Below, one piece after another: positions 48,180 through 55,704 of a stretch of DNA of 64,000 nt. Within the stretch, counting starts at the first letter, position 1; the number at the start of each line of letters is the position of its first letter. Under the pieces are notes generated by a model, which was not told the DNA's origin, searched no databases, and saw only the letters and a program-made list of their open reading frames with translations. Source of the DNA: Paludibacteraceae bacterium (GTDB taxonomy: Bacteria > Bacteroidota > Bacteroidia > Bacteroidales > Paludibacteraceae); NCBI GenBank assembly GCA_024693065.1, contig JAILLP010000020.1, positions 1-64,000 of the forward strand. The letters run 5' to 3'. The position numbers and the translations under genes are program-made.

Positions 48180-49529
48180 ATGAGCGAAATACAAAAGAAG
48201 AAACCTTCGGTAATATCCGATGTCCGATATGCTTGCGCGGTGGGTGCGACCAACACCGTAGTGGCCATCAAAGGTGCAGTGCCAATCGCCAATTGTAGCC
48301 CTGGCTGTCAGCTGAAGACTACCGCCATGTTGACCTTCGAGAACGGTTTTCAGGGTAGTATCGCGGCTGGAGGCGGAAACATGCCAAGCTCCAATGCTAC
48401 AGAGAATGATGTGGTCTTCGGTGGTATAAAGACCCTCGACAATCTTATCAAATCAACGCTGAAGATCTACGACGGAGACCTCTTCGTGGTCCTGACGGGT
48501 TGTACGGGTGAGCTGATCGGCGACAACGTGCCTGACCTCGTGGGCAAGTACCAGAAGGCGGGCTACCCTATCGTCTACGCCAACACGGCCGGTTTCAAGG
48601 GCAATAATATCTTCGGACACGAAACGGTGGTGGATGCCATCATCGACCAATACGTAGGGAACTACGAAGGAGAGAAGAAGAAAGGACTCGTCAACCTCTG
48701 GTTTGAAGTGCCTTACTACAACCAGAACTGGAGAGGAGACTACCAGGAGCTCGCACGTATCTTGCGTGGCGCAGGCTTGGAAGTAAACGTGTTGTTCGGT
48801 CCTGAGAACCCGGGCGTGGAGGCTTGGAAACGCATTCCTCAGGCGCAATTCAACCTGGTGGTTTCACCATGGGTGGGCGTCAAGAATGCGGAGCATCTCC
48901 AGAAGAAGTACAACCAACCCTACCTGCACATTCCTGAGATCCCTGTCGGCGAGGAGGCTACGGCTAAGTTCATCCGTCAGGTGGTGGAGTTCGCAGGCAT
49001 CGACAAAAAGCAGTCCGAGGAGTTCATCAAGCAAGAGGCGGATATCTATTACTACTACCTCGAACACTTCTCCGAGTTCTTCGCGGAATATTGGTACGGT
49101 ATGCCAAGCGAGTTTGTCGTGACGGCGGACGCATCCTACGCATTGGCCTACTCGAAGTTCCTGGCGGACCAGATCGGCCTGATTCCGAAACAGGTGATCA
49201 TCACCGACAAGACACCGGAGAAGTTCCGTCCCGCCATTTCGGAGTACTTCAAGAACAATATCTCCGAGGGAGTGAGCATCGATGTCGTCTTCGAAGAGGA
49301 TGGTTACGAGGTGGAGAAACTGATCGAGAGCGTCGAGTTCACGTCAGGCAAGCCATTGATTCTCGGCACCTCTTGGGAACTCACCCTCGCCAACAAGAAG
49401 AACGCCTTGTTCTTTGAGATCTCGACGCCTTCGTCCGAGACGCTCATCGTCAACCGTTCCCACATCGGCTACAAAGGCGCTTTGCAGTTCCTGGAAAGGA
49501 TCTATAGCGCATCTGTTGGAGGAAAATAA
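48180..49529 (+). CDS. Nitrogenase-like component 1, NifK-like subunit, pair 1
   Basis: A 449-residue partner of the NifD-like protein 36 bp upstream. Probable P-cluster ligands are Cys19 (YACAVGA), Cys43 (CSPGC, with Cys39 beside it) and Cys108 (LTGCTGELIGD), corresponding to NifK C70, C95 and C153. SPWVG in the middle and a conserved late region are shared with the pair-2 NifK-like protein at 62652. It lacks the N-terminal extension of NifK. It ends at a terminator. Confidence 0.85.
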   Translation: MSEIQKKKPSVISDVRYACAVGATNTVVAIKGAVPIANCSPGCQLKTTAMLTFENGFQGSIAAGGGNMPSSNATENDVVFGGIKTLDNLIKSTLKIYDGDLFVVLTGCTGELIGDNVPDLVGKYQKAGYPIVYANTAGFKGNNIFGHETVVDAIIDQYVGNYEGEKKKGLVNLWFEVPYYNQNWRGDYQELARILRGAGLEVNVLFGPENPGVEAWKRIPQAQFNLVVSPWVGVKNAEHLQKKYNQPYLHIPEIPVGEEATAKFIRQVVEFAGIDKKQSEEFIKQEADIYYYYLEHFSEFFAEYWYGMPSEFVVTADASYALAYSKFLADQIGLIPKQVIITDKTPEKFRPAISEYFKNNISEGVSIDVVFEEDGYEVEKLIESVEFTSGKPLILGTSWELTLANKKNALFFEISTPSSETLIVNRSHIGYKGALQFLERIYSASVGGK

Positions 49530-49550
49530 TCAAACCCTCATATTCGGAAA

Positions 49551-49583
49551 GTGTCGTCTGGACTATGTTCAGGCGGCATTTTT
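49551..49583 (+). terminator. Terminator of the first nitrogenase-like operon
   Basis: TGTCGTCTG (49552-49560) pairs with CAGGCGGCA (49570-49578) using two G-U pairs, followed by T5. Confidence 0.65.
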
Positions 49584-49703
49584 GTTATGGATATTCATGG
49601 CAGATAAAAATTCCATGATCCGCGTCTTAACACTCCCCTAGATAGAATAAATTAACTACTAGAAATGTATTATTAGAAAAATACTCCATAATTATCATTT
49701 TTC

Positions 49704-49734
49704 TTGCAACAAACATTCTACCATACTACATTTG
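49704..49734 (+). promoter_or_regulatory. Promoter of leader operon 1
   Basis: TTG (49704-49706), a 20-bp spacer, then TACATTTG (49727-49734). The surrounding sequence (ATACTC near 49681, CATTTTTCTTG at 49696-49706, AACAAACAT and CAATATCAAAA) is shared with the promoter at 55085-55115. Confidence 0.7.
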
Positions 49735-49759
49735 CAATATCAAAACGAAAGGCAAAGAA

Positions 49760-49954
49760 ATGGACAAGAGAATAAACATAGATATTACCGCAGCCCAAAT
49801 GCCAGGGATGAATCTTCCCGAGGTTGCCGGAGGTCTATTCCTTGCCGAATCACATTCTATCTATTTATCAGTATCTACAAGAATTTCTTGTCAGGCACAA
49901 CTGCGATGTTCCATATGCGAGTGTTGTTGCCGATGTTGCATGCCGATGTGCTAA
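49760..49954 (+). CDS. Cys-rich leader peptide 1
   Basis: A 64-codon ORF ending in CSICECCCRCCMPMC; nine of the last 22 residues are Cys. A paralogue at 55140-55322 ends in CSMHCCCCRCCMPIC, and the nucleotide sequence of this part is almost identical, including the codons. The N-terminal parts also align (INI, NLP and LF are shared). Each sits about 30 nt after the same promoter and just before the same RNA element. A ribosome short of Cys-tRNA would stall in this tract, so a cysteine-sensing attenuator peptide is the best reading. A functional metal-binding or modified peptide is the alternative. Confidence 0.7.
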   Translation: MDKRINIDITAAQMPGMNLPEVAGGLFLAESHSIYLSVSTRISCQAQLRCSICECCCRCCMPMC

Positions 49955-49962
49955 ATTCCTAC

Positions 49963-50053
49963 AATCGGACAATCACAGATCTTTAAGGTTATCCCTTTAG
50001 GGGGCAATCCACCATCATTATTTTTTCAAGTCTCGGATTCCTTTTGTCCGATT
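49963..50053 (+). promoter_or_regulatory. Conserved leader RNA element 1
   Basis: Starts 9 nt after the leader stop codon. AATCGGACAA (49963-49972) pairs perfectly with TTGTCCGATT (50044-50053) across a 71-nt loop. The loop holds a small CCC-TTTA-GGG hairpin (49993-50002) and a T6 run (50021-50026). The first 45 nt are nearly the same as in element 2. A ribosome halted at the last Cys codon or the stop would cover the 5' arm. Confidence 0.6.
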
Positions 50054-50126
50054 CGATAAGTTGCAATCAATTAACTTATTGTATACCAAGTAATTATAAA
50101 AATAATTAAACATAAATAATATCAAA

Positions 50127-51104
50127 ATGGCAGTTTATAGTAACATATTGGAAACGATTGGCAACACACCGATTGTCCAACTCTCAAGATTGAACACAGG
50201 TAAGAGTTCCCTATTCTTAAAATTGGAGAATCAGAACCCTGGGGGTAGCATCAAGGACCGCACCGGACTGAACATGATCGTCCAGGCGGAGAAGCGCGGA
50301 ACGATCCGTCCGGGGCAACTCATCGTGGAGGCGACAGCAGGCAACACAGGGTTAGGCCTTGCGTTGGCCAGCCGATTGAAAGGTTACAAGCTATTGCTGG
50401 TGATCCCCGACAAGATGAGCACCGAGAAGATCAACCACCTCCGCGCATTGGGTGTGGAGACCGTCATCACCCGAAGCGATGTGGGCAAAGGTCACCCGGA
50501 GTATTACCAAGACTTGGCCGCACGGATCGCGCAGGAGCGGGGCGGTTATTACATCAACCAATTCGAGAACCAAGACAACCCCGACACGCACTTCCTAACC
50601 ACAGGCCCTGAAATCTGGGAGCAGTTGGAGCACAAGGTGGACGCTGTCGTCGTAGGCGTCGGCTCGGCGGGCACATTAACCGGCTTGACAAAATTCTTCA
50701 AGACCGTCAGTCCACAGACCGAGTTCATCCTCGCCGACCCGAAAGGCTCCGTCCTTGCGGACTACATCAACCTGAAGAAACTGCGCAACGATGCGGGTTC
50801 ATGGTTCGTCGAGGGCATCGGAGAGGATTACATCCCTAAGCTGGCGGACTTCGATTTGGTGACGAAGGCCTACGAAGTGACCGACGAGGAGAGTTTCACC
50901 GCCGCCCGTCTTTTGCTGAGGGAAGAAGGCATCCTGGCAGGATCCTCCACCGGCACGCTCCTAAGCGCCGCCCTACGTTACGCACAGGAACAGACCACCC
51001 CGAAACGGATCGTCACCCTAGCTTGCGACAGCGGTAACAAATACCTCTCCAAGATGTTCAACGACGAATGGTTGAAGGAGAAAAACCTAAACGTCAAACT
51101 ATAA
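50127..51104 (+). CDS. Cystathionine beta-synthase-type PLP enzyme
   Basis: A 325-residue PLP enzyme of the CysK/CBS family, without CBS domains. The PLP lysine is Lys43 in PGGSIKDRTG, with TAGNTGLGLA and GVGSAGTLTG for substrate and phosphate. Its features (IGNTPIVQL, DRTGLNM, the long C-terminal ETD-type region) resemble MccA/CBS more than CysK1. Paired with the gamma-lyase type enzyme that follows, it would join serine or O-acetylserine with homocysteine in reverse transsulfuration (methionine to cysteine). Under the Cys-rich leader this is a fitting target. Confidence 0.8.
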   Translation: MAVYSNILETIGNTPIVQLSRLNTGKSSLFLKLENQNPGGSIKDRTGLNMIVQAEKRGTIRPGQLIVEATAGNTGLGLALASRLKGYKLLLVIPDKMSTEKINHLRALGVETVITRSDVGKGHPEYYQDLAARIAQERGGYYINQFENQDNPDTHFLTTGPEIWEQLEHKVDAVVVGVGSAGTLTGLTKFFKTVSPQTEFILADPKGSVLADYINLKKLRNDAGSWFVEGIGEDYIPKLADFDLVTKAYEVTDEESFTAARLLLREEGILAGSSTGTLLSAALRYAQEQTTPKRIVTLACDSGNKYLSKMFNDEWLKEKNLNVKL

Positions 51105-51176
51105 TAAATTGACTACGTCGAACTAACGTTTCACAATTCACAATTCTTAATTCTTAATTCATAATTCTTAATTATC

Positions 51177-52334
51177 ATGGCATACGGATTTTCAACAAGG
51201 GCGATCCACAACGGAGAAGAGCCCGACTTCAGAGAAGGAGCAAGCGGCGACGTCGCAGTTCCTATACATTTAGCTACCACTTTCGCAAGAGAGAAAGCCA
51301 GTCATCCAACAGCAGGCTACGAATACACCCGCAGCCTCAACCCAACACGCAAAGCGTTGGAGGAGAAGTTAGCCGCATTGGACGGCGCGAAACACGGTCT
51401 CGCCTTTTCGTCAGGCTTAGCCGCCGCCTCGACACTGATCATATCACTGCTGAAGACCGGCGACAACGTGATCGGTTTCGACGACCTCTACGGTGGCACC
51501 AGACGACTGCTCAGCAACGTGTTCGTGAACTTCGGCATCACAACCACTTACGTCGACGCGACCGTTCCCGAGAACATCGAGCAGGCGATCAAACCTGAGA
51601 CGAGACTGATCTGGATAGAATCACCCACCAACCCATTGCTAAAAATCGCCGACATAAAAGCTATCGCACAAATAGCCAAGAAACACGGGCTCATCCTCGT
51701 GGTGGACAACACCTTCCTGTCACCCTACTTCCAAAAACCACTTGAGTTAGGGGCGGACGTGGTGGTCTACAGCACAACCAAATACATCGGAGGCCACAGC
51801 GACGCGTTAGGCGGATCCATCGTCCTGAACAACGATGAATTCTACCAGAAGATCGCCTACAACCAGAACGCTGTCGGTGCGGTGCTCTCACCATTCGACA
51901 GTTACCTGACCCTACGCGGTGCCAAGACGCTCGCCGTGCGCATGGAGCAACACCAGAGGAACGCGCAGGCGTTGGCCGAGTTCCTGCAACAATCGCCGAA
52001 AGTCAAGCGCGTACTCTATCCCGGTCTGAAAGATCACCCGCACCACGACATCGCAGCGGCGCAGACCACAGGCTTCGGTGGCGTCCTCTCGTTCGAACTG
52101 GAGGGAACACTCACGGACGCCGAGAACTTCCTGTCGAAGCTGAAACTCTTCTCGACCGCTGAGAGTTTGGGTGGCGTGGAAAGCTTGGCGGAGATACCAG
52201 CCATCATGACACACGCCTCCGTGCCGAAGGAGGTGCGCGAGAAGAACGGAATCTCCGACACGCTGATCCGCATCTCGGCAGGCATAGAAAACACGGAAGA
52301 TCTAATCAACGATTTCCGCCAAGCATTGAAATGA
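51177..52334 (+). CDS. Cystathionine gamma-lyase/gamma-synthase family enzyme
   Basis: A 385-residue PLP enzyme of the Cys/Met metabolism family: YEYTRSLNPTRKALE near residue 48, GLAFSSGLAA near 76, ESPTNPLLKIADI near 145, PLP lysine in YSTTKYIGGHSD, and the C-terminal ESLAEIPAIMTHAS. Gamma-lyase, gamma-synthase and sulfhydrylase functions are hard to separate by sequence. Next to the CBS-type gene, gamma-lyase (MccB-like) is favoured. Addition of methanethiol or sulfide to an acyl-homoserine is possible. The 72-bp gap upstream contains AATTCTTAATTCTTAATTC-type short direct repeats. Confidence 0.8.
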   Translation: MAYGFSTRAIHNGEEPDFREGASGDVAVPIHLATTFAREKASHPTAGYEYTRSLNPTRKALEEKLAALDGAKHGLAFSSGLAAASTLIISLLKTGDNVIGFDDLYGGTRRLLSNVFVNFGITTTYVDATVPENIEQAIKPETRLIWIESPTNPLLKIADIKAIAQIAKKHGLILVVDNTFLSPYFQKPLELGADVVVYSTTKYIGGHSDALGGSIVLNNDEFYQKIAYNQNAVGAVLSPFDSYLTLRGAKTLAVRMEQHQRNAQALAEFLQQSPKVKRVLYPGLKDHPHHDIAAAQTTGFGGVLSFELEGTLTDAENFLSKLKLFSTAESLGGVESLAEIPAIMTHASVPKEVREKNGISDTLIRISAGIENTEDLINDFRQALK

Positions 52335-52376
52335 TACACTAAATAATTATTTATTAATCTGCAAAAAAGAAAAATT

Positions 52377-53204
52377 ATGGGCAAGATCAGACCCGAATTT
52401 CAGGAGAACGTTTCAGAAACGCTCTTGATTCCTCTCTTCATGAGGGCTAAAGAATCCAAGGAAAAAGATCCTATCATCACGGACAAGACGTCGGAAGATA
52501 TCCTTTCGATGGTAGATTATGACTTTAGCAAATTTTCTGCAGATGAACGATGTCAACTATGTGTGTCATTTAGAACTAAATATTTCGATAACGTATTGAA
52601 GAACTTTGTGAGCAAATACGACGATGCGGTGGTGGTGCTCGTCGCATGCGGACTGGACCCGCGCATTGAGCGTGTCGCCATCAGCAAGAAGTACCAAGCC
52701 TACGAATTGGACTTCCTGGACGTGATCAATCTGAGGCGGCAGTTCCTGCCAGAATCGTCCGACAACAAATATCTCACAGGCAATATCACAACCGACGGAT
52801 GGATCAAATCCATCAAGGAGGAGCACCCCAACGGGCACTTCCTGTTCATCCTGGAGGGGGTGGCGATGTACCTGACAGAGGAAGAGGTGAAGCGGGTTTT
52901 CCACAACATCGACGCGAACTTCGAAAACGCGGAAGTGTACATGGAGCGCATGAACAAGTACTTGAGCGAGCGTACCAACCTCCACGAATCCGTCAAGAAC
53001 ACCAAAGCCTCTTTCCGCTGGGGATGCGATAATCCGAGGCAAATCGAGCAATGGGTCAAATCCTTTAAGCTGACGGACGAGTATTACTACTACTCGGACG
53101 AGTTCAAGAAAATACGGAAGCGTATAGGCTTAAAGGCTCTACCGCTCAAATTCCTTCCCAAGCAAAGCCGTTCACTCGGCATCTGGGGATATGTGAAAAG
53201 TTGA
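52377..53204 (+). CDS. SAM-dependent methyltransferase, LCM/PPM1 family
   Basis: A 275-residue class I methyltransferase of the leucine carboxyl methyltransferase-like family (COG3315 type). SAM-binding region VVVLVACGLDPRIERV (about 85-100), YELDFLDVINLRR, then FILEGVAMYLTEEEV, the family's strongest motif. The substrate is unknown. Its place between transsulfuration and sulfur-relay genes hints at methylation of a thiol or carboxyl group in sulfur metabolism, or turnover of SAM into the homocysteine used upstream. Confidence 0.75.
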   Translation: MGKIRPEFQENVSETLLIPLFMRAKESKEKDPIITDKTSEDILSMVDYDFSKFSADERCQLCVSFRTKYFDNVLKNFVSKYDDAVVVLVACGLDPRIERVAISKKYQAYELDFLDVINLRRQFLPESSDNKYLTGNITTDGWIKSIKEEHPNGHFLFILEGVAMYLTEEEVKRVFHNIDANFENAEVYMERMNKYLSERTNLHESVKNTKASFRWGCDNPRQIEQWVKSFKLTDEYYYYSDEFKKIRKRIGLKALPLKFLPKQSRSLGIWGYVKS

Positions 53205-53253
53205 AACATCAGCTAAAATTAGAGAGAATTGTTTAATAATTGGACTAAGAACT

Positions 53254-54057
53254 ATGTTTGATTTTAGCGAAGAGGAAATCAATCGATACTCCCGCCACAT
53301 TCTCTTGAAGGAGGTGGGCGTGGAAGGTCAGGAAAAAATCCGGAACGCCAAGGTCCTGGTTGTCGGGGCGGGAGGACTCGGTTCGCCGGTCATCCTATAC
53401 CTGGCGGCCGCCGGCGTCGGAACAATAGGCATCATCGACGGTGATGCGGTAGACCTAAGCAACCTGCAGCGTCAGATCATCCACACAACCCCCGACGTGG
53501 GCTACTCGAAGGCCCTCTCCGCCAAGGAGAAGGTCAATGCGCTCAACCCACTCGTCAACGCGATCGCCTACCAAGAGTTTCTAAAGGCGGACAATGCGCT
53601 GGATCTGTTCAAGGAGTATGATTTCATCGTGGATGCGACGGATAACTTCCCCGTAAAATACCTAATCAACGACGCTTGCGTCCTGACGGGCAAACCATTC
53701 AGCCACGGGGGTATCTTCCAGTTCGAGGGACAGACGTTCACCCACGTCCCGGGCAGCAACTGCTACCGATGCCTCTTCGACGCGCCACCAGAATCCGCAC
53801 CCTCCTGCGCACAAGCGGGAGTACTCGGAGCCATCGCTGGAATGCTGGGAACGATACAGTCCGCCGAGGTGCTCAAATACATCACGGGCGTGGGGGAACT
53901 GCTGACGGACCAACTCCTCACCTTCGATGCGAGGAGCATGGATTTCAGGAAGATGTCCATCCCTAAACGAGACGACTGTCCCGTGTGCGGCAAACAACCC
54001 ACCATCAAGCAACTCATTGAATACAAGCAGGTAAGCTGCGAACTAAAACAACAATAG
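53254..54057 (+). CDS. ThiF/MoeB-type E1-like adenylyltransferase
   Basis: A 267-residue E1-superfamily enzyme. ATP-binding GAGGLGS (38-44), D-binding IDGDAVDLSNLQRQ, two zinc pairs C170-x2-C173 and C242-x2-C245, and Cys185 (PSCAQAG) at the place of ThiF's acceptor Cys184. It should adenylate the Gly-Gly end of a small sulfur carrier (ThiS, MoaD or CysO type), but no such carrier is encoded nearby. It is followed by DsrE- and TusA-like genes, suggesting a persulfide relay. Confidence 0.85.
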   Translation: MFDFSEEEINRYSRHILLKEVGVEGQEKIRNAKVLVVGAGGLGSPVILYLAAAGVGTIGIIDGDAVDLSNLQRQIIHTTPDVGYSKALSAKEKVNALNPLVNAIAYQEFLKADNALDLFKEYDFIVDATDNFPVKYLINDACVLTGKPFSHGGIFQFEGQTFTHVPGSNCYRCLFDAPPESAPSCAQAGVLGAIAGMLGTIQSAEVLKYITGVGELLTDQLLTFDARSMDFRKMSIPKRDDCPVCGKQPTIKQLIEYKQVSCELKQQ

Positions 54058-54061
54058 AATC

Positions 54062-54547
54062 ATGGCGGACAATCAACAAAAAAAACTCTCAATCATCGCC
54101 TTTTCGGGCGAATTCGACAGACTCACCGCCGCCTTCACCCTCGCGACAGGGGCTGCGGCGGTAGGATATGAGGTGAACATATTCTTTACATTCTGGGGCC
54201 TCGACGCCATCAAGCGGAAGACCGGCAGAAGCCTCGTGGGTGGTACGTTTCTAACTAAGATCTTCGGTTTTTTGATGGGCGGACTGAAGAGCACACCCAC
54301 CAGCCGATTCAACTTTTTCGGCGCAGGTCCCCAGATTTTTAGATTCCTGATGAGAAAGAACAACGTCGCGACACTGGAGGAACTGGTGGAAGCCGCCATC
54401 GCCCTCGGCATCAACCTCTACGCCTGCGAAATGGCGATGCACGTTCTCGGTCTCAAACAATCGGACTTCATCCACGAAGTGAAGGACACGCTCGGCGTCG
54501 CATCCTTCCTGGAAATCTCTGAAGGTGGACGGACCCTATTCATCTAA
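54062..54547 (+). CDS. DsrE-family sulfur-transfer protein
   Basis: A 161-residue DsrE/DsrE2-like protein with a conserved Cys122 in NLYACEMAMHVLGL, the usual persulfide-carrying position, and a hydrophobic central part (about 60-75) that may attach it to the membrane. Such proteins exchange sulfane sulfur with TusA. Its start is 4 bp after the ThiF-like stop. Confidence 0.85.
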   Translation: MADNQQKKLSIIAFSGEFDRLTAAFTLATGAAAVGYEVNIFFTFWGLDAIKRKTGRSLVGGTFLTKIFGFLMGGLKSTPTSRFNFFGAGPQIFRFLMRKNNVATLEELVEAAIALGINLYACEMAMHVLGLKQSDFIHEVKDTLGVASFLEISEGGRTLFI

Positions 54548-54607
54548 CTTTAGATTTTCACGTACAGCTATTCTTTCTTAGCACTCAACTCTTAATCATA
54601 AACTCAA

Positions 54608-54832
54608 ATGGCAACTCATACATTAGACATAACGAAGGAGCATTGCCCGATGACCTTCGTCAAGACGAAACTCAAATTAGCTCAAATCGCACAAGGAGAC
54701 ATACTCGAAGTGCTTCTGCTTGAGGGTGAGCCCCTTAATAACGTGCCCAAATCCGCAGCCGAACAAGGCTATCACGTGATAGGGATCTCTCACGTGGAAG
54801 GCAATGTGCATAAAGTAATCATCAAGAAATAA
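54608..54832 (+). CDS. TusA-like sulfur carrier protein
   Basis: A 74-residue TusA/SirA-family protein. Cys13 in EHCPMTFVKTKLKL is the persulfide site; Met replaces the usual second Pro of CPxP. It is the last gene of the operon. Together with the DsrE-like and ThiF-like proteins it forms a possible chain that carries sulfane sulfur to the synthases upstream. Confidence 0.88.
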   Translation: MATHTLDITKEHCPMTFVKTKLKLAQIAQGDILEVLLLEGEPLNNVPKSAAEQGYHVIGISHVEGNVHKVIIKK

Positions 54833-55084
54833 TATTTACGTTCGCACATCCCCGAAGGAAATCTCACATAAACATCGTCCGGCACAACCGTTTTTTCCCC
54901 GATTTTCATACTTATTAATCCATATGTGGGAAGAAATCAGCCAAGATTTCAAGCGACACTTTTTCGCCACGAGTTCCCTTCATAGACAATTATTTTACTA
55001 CATTATACGAAATATTATTTTATTGGAATATTTTACTACAATAACATATACATATAGGCAAATACTCTAAAATTTTCATTTTTC
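54833..55084. other. Spacer between tusA-like gene and leader operon 2
   Basis: AT-rich. A weak hairpin CGG-CACAA-CCG followed by T6 (54880-54896) may end the preceding operon. No gene seen. Confidence 0.4.
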
Positions 55085-55115
55085 TTGTAACAAACATACA
55101 TTTGCACTATCTTTG
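55085..55115 (+). promoter_or_regulatory. Promoter of leader operon 2
   Basis: TTG (55085-55087), a 20-bp spacer, then TATCTTTG (55108-55115). Flanks ATACTC, CATTTTTCTTG, AACAAACAT and CAATATCAAAA match those of the promoter at 49704-49734, so the two operons probably share control at initiation as well. Confidence 0.7.
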
Positions 55116-55139
55116 CAATATCAAAAACGAGAGGTAAAA

Positions 55140-55322
55140 ATGAATAGGACAATTAACATACATACTACTTCGAACTCAATGCTTGGGAAGAACCTTCCCA
55201 AGATTGACGAGCGCCTATTCCATGCCTCAAACTATTCAGAATCTATAAAAATTTCTCGGCGGACACAGATGCGATGTTCCATGCACTGTTGTTGTTGCCG
55301 ATGTTGTATGCCGATCTGCTAA
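55140..55322 (+). CDS. Cys-rich leader peptide 2
   Basis: A 60-codon ORF ending in CSMHCCCCRCCMPIC, paralogous to the ORF at 49760-49954. The frame is open to a TTG at 55113, but that codon lies inside the promoter, so the ATG at 55140 is the start. Eight of the last 15 residues are Cys. It is followed by the same RNA element as copy 1 and, 380 bp on, by the porin and methionine-transport genes. Likely a cysteine-sensing leader. Confidence 0.7.
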   Translation: MNRTINIHTTSNSMLGKNLPKIDERLFHASNYSESIKISRRTQMRCSMHCCCCRCCMPIC

Positions 55323-55332
55323 CACTCCACAT

Positions 55333-55419
55333 TCGGACAATCACAAAACGTTAAGGTTAACCCATTAGGGTGCGATCTTCAAGCTCTATTTTTTCCAAAA
55401 ATACGGGTTTGTCTTGTCC
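55333..55419 (+). promoter_or_regulatory. Conserved leader RNA element 2
   Basis: TCGGACAATCACA, TTAAGGTTA, CCC-ATTA-GGG and GC-ATC follow the stop codon in the same order and spacing as in element 1. GGACAA (55335-55340) can pair with TTGTCC (55414-55419) over 73 nt, enclosing a T6 run (55389-55394). Confidence 0.6.
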
Positions 55420-55704
55420 ACATTTTAATCAAAAGCGAAATAATACATTGTATATAAAGTAATTGCAATTACATAGCCAATAAAAAAAACTTAGGTTGAA
55501 CAGAAAAAAAAACGATATCGATTATGGAAATATGTTGTAACAATAAGAAAGGGTAAGCAAGAGGAAATCATGCGACGGGTTCGGAGGAGGGACCTCCCAT
55601 AAGCTTCGGGGATTTAACCCACATTTCATGAGAGACTCCCAAAAACTTCTCTCACAGAAAGTTAAGAAGAAATAAAAGTCAAAAACGATTAAAGACAGAA
55701 CACA
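55420..55704. other. Long 5' leader of the porin gene
   Basis: About 285 nt. A structured part at 55575-55665 has GGGTT (near 55577) pairing with AACCC (near 55616), an inner GGAGG/CTCC stem, and TGAGAGA (near 55630) pairing with TCTCTCA (near 55652). No gene is seen. It could be an additional RNA switch or simply a stable UTR. Confidence 0.35.

Noticed and set aside
55575-55620. SAM-I riboswitch upstream of the porin
   Set aside because: GGAGGGAC and AAGCTTC recall the SAM-I core, but the matching 5' strand of P2, the GCAACC segment and the P1 helix cannot be formed.
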